Shown in pieces: positions 12,959 to 18,622 of a stretch of DNA of 18,622 bases (within the stretch, counting starts at the first letter, position 1; the number at the start of each line of letters is the position of its first letter). The position numbers and the translations under genes are program-made. Origin of the DNA: CAYMCJ01 sp964388985 (GTDB lineage Bacteria; Patescibacteriota; Patescibacteriia; Patescibacteriales; CAYMCJ01); assembly GCA_964388985.1 (NCBI GenBank), contig CAYMCJ010000023.1:1-18622 (forward strand), given 5' to 3'. Below the pieces are notes generated by a model. It saw nothing but the letters and a program-made list of their open reading frames with translations. It searched no databases and was not told the origin of the DNA.

Positions 12959-14002
12959 TTATTTAAAACACTCACAAATTTTTTTATTATCCAGCCCGTT
13001 GATTTTAATCTTGCTATTAGGCAGGCCGGTTAAAACATTCTTTATATATGATTTAATCGGAACCGGCGCCACACAACCCAGGCCGCAAAACGAAGTTTCG
13101 GTTAAATTGTCAAGTAAATCGGAAAAAAGCGCCCAGTCGGTATTAGATGAATTCATCAGCTCAGTTAAACGGTAAATTCCTTCCCGACAGGGAGTGCACT
13201 GTCCGCAGGATTCTTCTGAATAAAAATCAAGCCATTTTTTTATTAAATCTTTGGGTTTATGCTTGGCCAGGCTGTAAATAGTTATGGAGCCGGAACCGCC
13301 AACCGTTTTTCGCAATTGGCCGCTATTTAAAATTTCACCGGAAGCATCGCCCCCGACTTGTACAAAAAAAGGAAACCCTGGTGTATTATTAGTTTCCTTT
13401 AAAATTTTTTCTATGGCCCAGTTTTCCGGATATTTATAAACTCCGGTATTTAAACAATCGCCGTTGATGGTATAAAATCTATTTCCCTTATATTCACTGT
13501 CAGCCACTAAACTAACATTATATAAAGTCTCTACATTATTTATTAATGTCGGACATTGCCAAAGGCCGCTGGTAACGGGGAAAGGCGGCCGTAATCGCGG
13601 TTCTATTCTTTTTCCTTCAATGGCATTTAAAATTGAACTTTCCTCACCGCCGATATAACCAGAATTAATTGGCTTAATAAAAATTTCTATCGGTTTATTA
13701 TTAACTAATTTCTTTAAAATTTTCCCTAACTTTTTATAATATTTATGGTTAATATAAATAAAAGCTTTGTCAGCCGATAAAAAATTAATGGCAATTTTAA
13801 TGCCAGCCATCACTTTCTCCCCGAAATTTTCTAAAATAAAAAAATCCTTGCTAACCCCGGGCTCTCCCTCAGAGGCATTGCAGACTACATATTTAATCTT
13901 TCCTTCGGCTTTTTTTACCATTTCCCACTTCTGCCCGACAGGAAAACAGGCGCCGCCGCGCCCAACTAATTTTGCTTTTTTAATTTTATCTAAAATACTC
14001 AT
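12959..14002 (-). CDS. hydB: NuoF/HydB-like NADH-binding flavoprotein subunit of the hydrogenase
   Basis: About 347 residues from the ATG at 14000-14002; an earlier ATG at 14035 lies in repeat DNA and adds 11 unlikely residues. Numbering here is from that longer form. Motifs: GRGGACFPVG (25-34), NASEGEPG (53-60), GYIGGEESSILNAIEG (126-141, FMN/NADH site), NNVET (166-170), GSGSITIY (247-254), then the [4Fe-4S] motif ESCGQCTPCREG (275-286) with Cys277, 280 and 283, and Cys317 as fourth ligand. It should oxidise NADH via FMN and feed electrons to HydA. Unlike the HydB of trimeric bifurcating hydrogenases, it has neither an N-terminal thioredoxin-like [2Fe-2S] domain nor C-terminal ferredoxin repeats. 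No NuoE/HydC gene is nearby. The final Cys pair (KICECFK) is not a known motif. Confidence 0.92.
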   Translation of the reverse strand: MSILDKIKKAKLVGRGGACFPVGQKWEMVKKAEGKIKYVVCNASEGEPGVSKDFFILENFGEKVMAGIKIAINFLSADKAFIYINHKYYKKLGKILKKLVNNKPIEIFIKPINSGYIGGEESSILNAIEGKRIEPRLRPPFPVTSGLWQCPTLINNVETLYNVSLVADSEYKGNRFYTINGDCLNTGVYKYPENWAIEKILKETNNTPGFPFFVQVGGDASGEILNSGQLRKTVGGSGSITIYSLAKHKPKDLIKKWLDFYSEESCGQCTPCREGIYRLTELMNSSNTDWALFSDLLDNLTETSFCGLGCVAPVPIKSYIKNVLTGLPNSKIKINGLDNKKICECFK

Positions 14003-14004
14003 AG

Positions 14005-14163
14005 CAAATTTCAAAATTACAATGCTAAAATCCAAAACATTTTAAAATCTATAAATATAAAAATTTTTGAATTTTGAAATTATAATTTTTAATTTATTTG
14101 TTATTTGTAATTTCAAATTTAAAATTTTATTAGAAATTAGGTGAATTGGAAATTAGAAATTAT
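14005..14163. repeat. AT-rich inverted repeat between gap and hydB
   Basis: The left part (AAATTTCAAAATTACAAT) is inverted relative to ATTTGTAATTTCAAATTT (14103-14120). The segment 14104-14163 repeats the order of blocks found inside rsmI at 4995-5061. It fills the 178-bp gap, and its edge supplies the spurious earlier hydB start. Confidence 0.6.
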
Positions 14164-14180
14164 AATAATATAACATTTCT

Positions 14181-15230
14181 TTAAACCAATTTTTTCTTAT
14201 TCACATATTCGCACAACTCCGCCAACCTATTGCTATATCCCCATTCATTGTCATACCAGGCCACTACTTTAACCAAATCTCCGCCAATCACTTTAGTCAG
14301 GGATAAATCAATAATGGCGCTGGCCGGATTGCCGATAATATCGGAAGAAACAACCGCTTCGCCGGTTGTTTGAACAAGGTTGCGGTAATTAGCGCTGGCG
14401 GATGCTTTTTTAAAAATCTGATTAACTTTTTTTTCGTCCACTTTTTTGTTGGTTACAAAAACAATATCGCACAAAGAACCGTTGGCGGTTGGTACCCGTA
14501 TGGCCAAACCGTCAAATTTACCCTTAAGCTGAGGAATGGTTTTAGTGGTGGCGATAGCCGCGCCGGTAGTAGTCGGCACAATATTAACCGCGGCCGCCCG
14601 AGCCCGGCGCAAATCCTTGTGCGGCCCGTCAATCAAATTTTGGTCGGCCGTATAAGAATGAATCGTGGTCATAATGGCTTTCTTGATGCCAAAATTATTT
14701 TTAACAATAGCGGCCACCGGCGCCAAACAATTGGTTGTGCAGGAGGCCATGGATAAAATTTTATCGCTTTTTTTAATTTTATTTTCATTTACTCCCAAGA
14801 CGATTGTCTTTATGTTCTCGGATTTAGCCGGTGCCGAAATAATCACTTTTTTGGCTCCGGCCTTAATATGGCCCCTGGCTTCTTCGCTGGTTCTAAACCG
14901 GCCGGTACATTCCAAAACAATATCTACTCCCAGCTCCTTCCAGGGCAATTTAGCCGGCTCTTTTTGGGCCAATATCATATACTTCCGACCGGCCACAATT
15001 ATATTATTTCCCTTAAAACTGACAATTTTATTGTATCGGCCGTAAACACTGTCAAACTTTAATAAATGCGCCAAAATTTCAGTATCGGTCAAATCGTTAA
15101 TGGCGACAATATTGGCTTTTATCTTTTTATCAAGCAGAGCCTTAAAAGTAGCCCGGCCAATCCGGCCGAAGCCGTTTATTGCGATATTTACCCCGCCAAA
15201 TTTATTATTTTTTATAATTTTATTTGCCAT
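14181..15230 (-). CDS. gap: Glyceraldehyde-3-phosphate dehydrogenase, NAD-type
   Basis: 349 residues; converts glyceraldehyde-3-phosphate, NAD+ and phosphate to 1,3-bisphosphoglycerate and NADH in glycolysis. The nucleotide-binding motif INGFGRIGR spans 18-26, with Asp46 in INDLTD favouring NAD over NADP. The catalytic Cys164 lies in ASCTTNCLAP and His191 in HSYTADQ. RRARAAA and YDNEWGYSNR are also intact. About 13 extra residues precede the Rossmann strand. The ATG has at most a weak GGGAAA upstream. An extended -10 promoter lies about 90 bp upstream. It precedes hydB and hydA on the same strand, so the NADH it makes can be the hydrogenase substrate. Confidence 0.97.
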   Translation of the reverse strand: MANKIIKNNKFGGVNIAINGFGRIGRATFKALLDKKIKANIVAINDLTDTEILAHLLKFDSVYGRYNKIVSFKGNNIIVAGRKYMILAQKEPAKLPWKELGVDIVLECTGRFRTSEEARGHIKAGAKKVIISAPAKSENIKTIVLGVNENKIKKSDKILSMASCTTNCLAPVAAIVKNNFGIKKAIMTTIHSYTADQNLIDGPHKDLRRARAAAVNIVPTTTGAAIATTKTIPQLKGKFDGLAIRVPTANGSLCDIVFVTNKKVDEKKVNQIFKKASASANYRNLVQTTGEAVVSSDIIGNPASAIIDLSLTKVIGGDLVKVVAWYDNEWGYSNRLAELCEYVNKKKLV

Positions 15231-15321
15231 ATTATTATTTCCCGTTTAATATTAGCTATCCCAAAAATACCAATATCCAGCGGGGTCCATATATTTTTAT
15301 AAATAATTATTAACAACTACA

Positions 15322-15330
15322 ATTATAACA
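15322..15330 (-). promoter_or_regulatory. Extended -10 promoter candidate for gap
   Basis: TGTTATAAT on the minus strand (15330-15322) is a TGn extended -10 element with a perfect TATAAT. The -35 region is weak. The leader to the gap ATG would be about 85 bases. Confidence 0.45.
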
Positions 15331-15367
15331 CAAATTTTTTAAAATAAAAAAGGACAAACAAAAAAGC

Positions 15368-15504
15368 CCTTTTCCTCTGCTCCGCCACAGTCTCCAACGG
15401 GGACTGCGGCGATATCATTTCATCATTTCAACGGTTCTCCGCGCCCTTCAGTGTTTTCAGCGATTCAAGCCTCCCCTCGCCCGCGACGCCAAGAGCGGAA
15501 AAGG
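15368..15504 (-). other. Structured G+C-rich stretch: possible small RNA or repeat
   Basis: This lies in the 295-bp gap between the STAS-like gene and gap. Read on the minus strand, CCTTTTCC-GCTC at the start (15504-15493) pairs with GAGC-AGA-GGAAAAGG at the end (15382-15368). Just inside the 3' arm is a 12-bp near-perfect hairpin (15410-15384) with loop GTT. A run of seven T follows the closing stem. The middle repeats TGAAA-type words. This build fits a terminated small RNA or the read-through terminator of the regulatory pair, but also a palindromic repeat. No match to SRP, tmRNA, RNase P or tRNA could be seen. Confidence 0.35.
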
Positions 15505-15525
15505 AGCCGGGGACGATAAAAAATA

Positions 15526-15819
15526 CTAACTTCCCCGCTTAAACTTTGTCTTGTTAATATTTTCCAAAAACCGTAGTGTTGTTTTAACTGAAGGATTTGA
15601 GGTATTTATTAAAACAACCCGTTCGCCGAATTTATTAATTAGAGAACCTAAAAATTCGTCGCCCCAGGAGGGAGAAAAAACCTCAACTCCATCAAAATCA
15701 ACTTCTATCTTTTCGTCGGCCGACACGTCTTTTAAAGACGGCAAAAAAGCGGCAAAGGCCTCTTTGCCAAACATTCTACCATTTAATAATGTCCCAAATT
15801 TTTTTAAATAGATAGTCAT
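15526..15819 (-). CDS. STAS-like domain (DUF4325) protein
   Basis: 97 residues, a single domain. The pattern EVDFDGVEVFSPSWGDEFLGSLINKFG (39-65) matches the STAS-like DUF4325 family (PF14213), related to anti-sigma-factor antagonists. Ser49 or Ser51 sits where SpoIIAA-type proteins are phosphorylated. It begins 4 bp after the stop of the HTH-ATPase gene, so the two are translated together, as in kinase-antagonist switches. It would most likely bind or be phosphorylated by the GHKL domain of its neighbour. No sigma factor gene is nearby. The domain call is confident and the partner-switch role is inferred. Confidence 0.8.
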   Translation of the reverse strand: MTIYLKKFGTLLNGRMFGKEAFAAFLPSLKDVSADEKIEVDFDGVEVFSPSWGDEFLGSLINKFGERVVLINTSNPSVKTTLRFLENINKTKFKRGS

Positions 15820-15823
15820 AAAA

Positions 15824-16564
15824 TTAAAATTGAATTAATGCCAAGCAGCCGTGAAACTTAGTGGATGACTTTTTAATATTTAAATTTAGATCACCTTTTT
15901 GTATTTTAAGCTCGGCTTCACCGGTTTGGAAAAAAAGCCTTATTTCGTTACTAATTACCATCTCTCTAACATATTTTAAACCATTGCCCCGCGATTCCGG
16001 CGACCGTCCGGAAATAACTTCTGTAAACCCCGTCCTTAAAGCATCTATATCATTATTTAATTCCGGTTTAACTTTTCGCAAAGTTTTTAACATACCCTGT
16101 CCTCTATCCGCCAAAACGATTTTTTTCTTCTTTAAATCGTAAGCGAAAAAAATCCCCATAATATCCGGCCAGTTGCCAAAATTATGAGCAAAAGAATTAT
16201 CGCCAATTTCTCCGGCTATGCTGGTAATTAAAAAATAAGTATCTTTTAAATTTTTTATTTTACTTAATTCATCTTTTAGTCTGGTTAATCGCGCCTGAAA
16301 GACAGCGGAATCTTTGCAATAAAAATCCGGCCGCGGTTCAACTCCGGTTCCACTCAAAACCCAATTCTTGACTGACTTAAATATGTCTTTCAAATTGTTT
16401 TTCGCATATTCTTCAATATCTTCTTTTTTATAATAACGATAATTATTTTTTCCGCGAACGGCAATCAAGCGGCCGCTCTCATCCCAGCGCCGCATAGTTT
16501 GTTCTGCAACGCCAAGCATTCGCGAAGCTTTTTGTATAGTAATTAATCCATTATCCATAAACAT
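15824..16564 (-). CDS. MerR-type HTH fused to a GHKL (anti-sigma/histidine-kinase-like) ATPase domain
   Basis: 246 residues, or 244 if the ATG at 16556-16558 is used. Residues 7-53 form a MerR/HTH_17 DNA-binding domain (TIQKASRMLGVAEQTMRRWDESG, then YRYYKKEDIEEY). Residues about 85-246 show GHKL ATPase boxes: N-box EIGDNSFAHN (119-128), G1 LADRGQGM (151-158) and G2 SRGNGLKYV (191-199). The order is that of RsbW/SpoIIAB-like kinases, but here the kinase-like domain is joined directly to DNA binding. No receiver, sensor or membrane segment is present. The STAS-like gene follows after 4 bp. The promoter upstream lies in four direct repeats, likely the binding sites of this protein. There is no Shine-Dalgarno and the leader is only about 30 bases. 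Confidence 0.85.
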   Translation of the reverse strand: MFMDNGLITIQKASRMLGVAEQTMRRWDESGRLIAVRGKNNYRYYKKEDIEEYAKNNLKDIFKSVKNWVLSGTGVEPRPDFYCKDSAVFQARLTRLKDELSKIKNLKDTYFLITSIAGEIGDNSFAHNFGNWPDIMGIFFAYDLKKKKIVLADRGQGMLKTLRKVKPELNNDIDALRTGFTEVISGRSPESRGNGLKYVREMVISNEIRLFFQTGEAELKIQKGDLNLNIKKSSTKFHGCLALIQF

Positions 16565-16633
16565 TATATAAATTTAACTAAACATTATACATTTTTATTA
16601 TAAACCTTATACAAAATCTGTCAACCTTATATA
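16560..16633 (-). promoter_or_regulatory. Operator array of four direct repeats (TRTATAAKGTT)
   Basis: On the minus strand the cores TATAAGGTT (16631-16623), TATAAGGTT (16611-16603), TATAATGTT (16589-16581) and TATAATGTT (16568-16560) start 20, 22 and 21 bp apart, that is every two helical turns. They overlap the -35 element, the promoter spacer, the start region and the start codon of the HTH-ATPase gene. Confidence 0.7.
16597..16624 (-). promoter_or_regulatory. Sigma-70-type promoter of the HTH-ATPase/STAS operon
   Basis: Perfect TTGACA (16624-16619), a 16-bp spacer and perfect TATAAT (16602-16597). Transcription would start near 16590. The promoter is embedded in the direct-repeat array. 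Confidence 0.75.
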
Positions 16634-16773
16634 TTTTTATCATGCAAAACACTTAAAAAAACCAAAAGACCGGCAAAATTATTAACAATATCTCCGTTAT
16701 TAAAATGCGCCTGAATTCCAGCAGACAATCTGTTAATCGCTTTACAAACATAAAATCTCCTGATTAAAACCAT
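16627..16773 (-). CDS. Possible very small protein, unrecognised
   Basis: 48 residues from an ATG at 16771-16773 (the frame is open to 16851, but that part is read through the terminator). It sits between the ricT terminator and the HTH-ATPase promoter. TATAAT (16783-16778) lies only 4 bp upstream of the ATG, which would give a leaderless message. The sequence RRFYVCKAINRLSAGIQAHF is helix-like. No homology is recognised and it may be chance. Confidence 0.25.
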   Translation of the reverse strand: MVLIRRFYVCKAINRLSAGIQAHFNNGDIVNNFAGLLVFLSVLHDKNI

Positions 16774-16801
16774 TTTAATTATATCAAATATATCAAAATA
16801 A

Positions 16802-16836
16802 AAAACCGTCATTTGCAGGACTGACGGTTTTTTATT
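16802..16836. terminator. Strong terminator after ricT
   Basis: AAAACCGTCA (16802-16811) and TGACGGTTTT (16822-16831) form a perfect 10-bp stem with a 10-base loop. T-runs follow on both strands. It ends the tsf-ricT transcript 27 bp past the ricT stop. Confidence 0.85.
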
Positions 16837-16857
16837 TAAAATATTTTTCAAGAAAAA

Positions 16858-17727
16858 TTATTTTTTATTTCTATTTAAATCAACCTCCACTATAGTGTTG
16901 TTTTCCCCGTCATCACCGGAAAATTCCACATTAACCGATTGTTTCAAGACATTGTGTCCGACCACCAGGCCGCGCTTGCCGTCAACACTTACTTTAACTC
17001 CGATTGGCGGCAGTCTCTTTAACAATTCCTTATAGCCTTCTTCTTCATAAGCCAGACAGCATACCAGTCGCCCGCAAATTCCCGAAATTCTTTCGCTGCC
17101 GCGATGCGCTACCTGCTGAACCTCGGCCATATCGGAAGTTATTGAAGAAATGCTATTTAAAAATTTCTTACAGCATAATTCACGGCCGCAACGGCCATAA
17201 TCACCCATTAATTTAGCCTCGTCTCTTATCCCTATCTGATGTAATCTGACATTACAACTATAATGGCGGATTAAATCCTTAACCAGTTCCCGAAAGTCAA
17301 TCCGTCCGTCGGCGATAAAGGCAAAAGTAATTTTTGAACCGTCAAAAGAAAAATAAACATCCACTATTTTCATCGGCAGTTCATGCTTTTTAACCAGAGT
17401 CTTGCAATATTCCAGAGCTTTTTCTTTTTCCTTTTGGCTTGTCTTTTTTTTCAGGTCAACGGCAGTTGCTTTTCTGATAATCGGCTTCAGGGTGTCTTCT
17501 TCGGCCTTGTTTTCACTTTCAATATCGCTGTCTTCAGCGCTTTTTTTATTAATTTTATTTTCTGAAAAATCATGGCTGTCAATTTCCGCCCAGCCGACAA
17601 TCTGGCCGATTTCCGTGCCGATTTCCGTCTTAACGATTACATAATCCCCTTTGTCCAAAGACAAATTATTTAAATCAAAATTATATATCTTATCCCAGGG
17701 AGCAAATTGTACTTGAACTACTTTCAT
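16858..17727 (-). CDS. ricT: PSP1 domain protein, RicT/YaaT-like
   Basis: 289 residues. The PSP1 signature is clear: GDYGRCGRELCCKKFL (175-190) and ISGICGRLVCCLAYE (214-228), giving Cys180, 185, 186, 218, 223 and 224. In Bacillus the RicA-RicF-RicT complex binds [4Fe-4S] clusters through such Cys and affects RNase Y-dependent RNA processing. The other subunits are not in this window. Residues 52-100 form a charged, low-complexity insertion (KKSAEDSDIESENKAEED) splitting the N-terminal beta domain from the rest. The C-terminus (240-289) is an extra KOW-like beta segment. It starts 14 bp after the tsf stop and ends at a strong terminator, so it is co-transcribed with tsf. Confidence 0.93.
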   Translation of the reverse strand: MKVVQVQFAPWDKIYNFDLNNLSLDKGDYVIVKTEIGTEIGQIVGWAEIDSHDFSENKINKKSAEDSDIESENKAEEDTLKPIIRKATAVDLKKKTSQKEKEKALEYCKTLVKKHELPMKIVDVYFSFDGSKITFAFIADGRIDFRELVKDLIRHYSCNVRLHQIGIRDEAKLMGDYGRCGRELCCKKFLNSISSITSDMAEVQQVAHRGSERISGICGRLVCCLAYEEEGYKELLKRLPPIGVKVSVDGKRGLVVGHNVLKQSVNVEFSGDDGENNTIVEVDLNRNKK

Positions 17728-17741
17728 AAAAAATAAATTTA

Positions 17742-18563
17742 TTATTGCAGACTATATCTGACAAATTTTTTGACTTTTGTCTCCCCCAATATATCCTCAA
17801 CCCGCTTCTTGTCGTCCTTTATGTATTCCTGCTTCATCAGACAAACTTCTTCAAAATATTTATTAATTTTCCCGGCTATAATTTTGGCAATAATATTTTC
17901 CGGCTTGTCTTCCTTTAAAAGCTGGGCGCGATATATTTCTTTTTCTTTATCCAGCTCTTCAGTCGGCGCTTCCTCCGGCGCCATATATTTAGGGTTAGCC
18001 GCCGCCACCTGCATGGCAATATCCTTGGCCAGCTCACTTTCGTCTTCCTTATCCAAAGCAACCAAAACGCCTATTTTTCCGCCCAAATGAGAATAAGCAA
18101 CCACGGTCGGGCCGGTTATAATTTCAAATCTTTTTATTTCCAATTTTTCGCCGATGGTCCCGCTTAAATTATCAAGGCATTCCTTGACCGTTATATCTTG
18201 CGCCTGATTGGAAAAAACATCCTTGGTTGGCAAATTGAATAATTCGTTAATATCGCCAGGCTTGTTCTTCTTAATCAGCGCCAATACATTTTTGGCCAAT
18301 TCAATAAATTTTTCATTTTTGGCGACAAAATCTGTTTCTGAATTTATCTCCAGAATATAACCCTCGTTGCCGGCTTCGTTAACATCAACTAAAATTAAGC
18401 CTTCACCGGCTTCCCGGTCACTTCTTTTGGCCGCCTTAGTGATGCCTTTTTTTCTTAATATTTCTATTGCCTTGTCAATATCTTCCCCGGCCTCTTTTAA
18501 GGCGTTCTGGCAATCAACAATTCCGGCGCCGGTTTTATCTCTTAATTCTTTTATCTTCTCCAT
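17742..18563 (-). CDS. tsf: Elongation factor Ts
   Basis: 273 residues; the guanine nucleotide exchange factor that regenerates EF-Tu-GTP in translation. The N-terminal UBA-like domain has IKELRDKTGAGIVDCQNALKE with the family LR-x-TGAG-x-x-DC-x-x-AL pattern. The core signature is SETDFVAKN (75-83), whose Asp78-Phe79 contact EF-Tu. Residues 199-215 (EEAPTEELDKEKEIYRA) fall in the coiled-coil region. Length is typical. rpsB commonly precedes tsf, but only 59 bp of upstream AT-rich DNA are visible here and they show no gene. No Shine-Dalgarno is seen before the ATG. Confidence 0.97.
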   Translation of the reverse strand: MEKIKELRDKTGAGIVDCQNALKEAGEDIDKAIEILRKKGITKAAKRSDREAGEGLILVDVNEAGNEGYILEINSETDFVAKNEKFIELAKNVLALIKKNKPGDINELFNLPTKDVFSNQAQDITVKECLDNLSGTIGEKLEIKRFEIITGPTVVAYSHLGGKIGVLVALDKEDESELAKDIAMQVAAANPKYMAPEEAPTEELDKEKEIYRAQLLKEDKPENIIAKIIAGKINKYFEEVCLMKQEYIKDDKKRVEDILGETKVKKFVRYSLQ

Positions 18564-18622
18564 ACAATTTGTTTTTATTGGTTTATTAATTTATTTGCTT
18601 ATTGTTTATATAAATTTTGATT

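Noticed and set aside
14370..15062. Several plus-strand open frames over gap
   Set aside because: They are antisense to a fully conserved GAPDH and have no recognisable product.
15368..15504. Structured stretch as SRP RNA, tmRNA, RNase P RNA or tRNA
   Set aside because: None of the conserved sequence blocks of these RNAs could be found.
1..18622. Recoding of TGA as glycine, as in Gracilibacteria
   Set aside because: Conserved genes read through intact with the standard code and normal Gly codons; no in-frame TGA is needed.

Overview
The window looks like a chromosomal segment of a Candidate Phyla Radiation (Patescibacteria) bacterium. The grounds are an AT-rich composition, compact genes mostly on the minus strand, short or stripped-down versions of housekeeping proteins, a 565-residue membrane protein and a PEP-mobile-domain protein of a kind I associate with this group, and intergenic spaces filled with palindromic repeats. 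The standard bacterial code fits, and TGA is not needed as a sense codon. No rRNA, tRNA or CRISPR was found. The taxon is inferred from style, not from a marker tree.

Layout, read along the minus strand from the right end. First come translation genes: tsf (EF-Ts) and ricT (PSP1/YaaT), closed by a clear terminator. Next is a regulatory pair, a MerR-type HTH fused to a GHKL ATPase-like domain followed 4 bp later by a STAS-like (DUF4325) protein. Their promoter lies inside four direct repeats spaced about 21 bp apart. Then comes an energy block: gap (GAPDH), a NuoF/HydB-like NADH-binding subunit, and a Clostridium-type [FeFe] hydrogenase (HydA). Together they suggest that NADH from glycolysis is reoxidised by making H2. 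A small membrane protein of a type often labelled iron hydrogenase in this group lies 1.2 kb further on, beyond a plus-strand hypothetical gene.

The middle (5.8-11 kb) holds poorly known genes: a 283-residue and a 125-residue soluble protein on the plus strand, a two-helix membrane protein, a lipoprotein and the 565-residue membrane protein. The left third carries rsmI, a GxxExxY gene, metG, cvpA, a PEP-utilising mobile-domain protein and a short, apparently truncated paralogue of the latter.

The most unusual aspect is the repeat content. The GxxExxY gene is enclosed by 36-bp inverted repeats, the right one ending at the rsmI stop codon. Palindromes with the same ACGAAT motif fill the hydB-hydA gap and the space before rsmI. 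A double-hairpin repeat occurs twice. Two repeats sit in frame inside coding sequence, a 35-bp palindrome in metG and an AT-rich repeat in rsmI. Most genes lack a Shine-Dalgarno sequence. The three with strong ones are the GxxExxY gene, the hydrogenase-associated membrane protein and the 283-residue gene.
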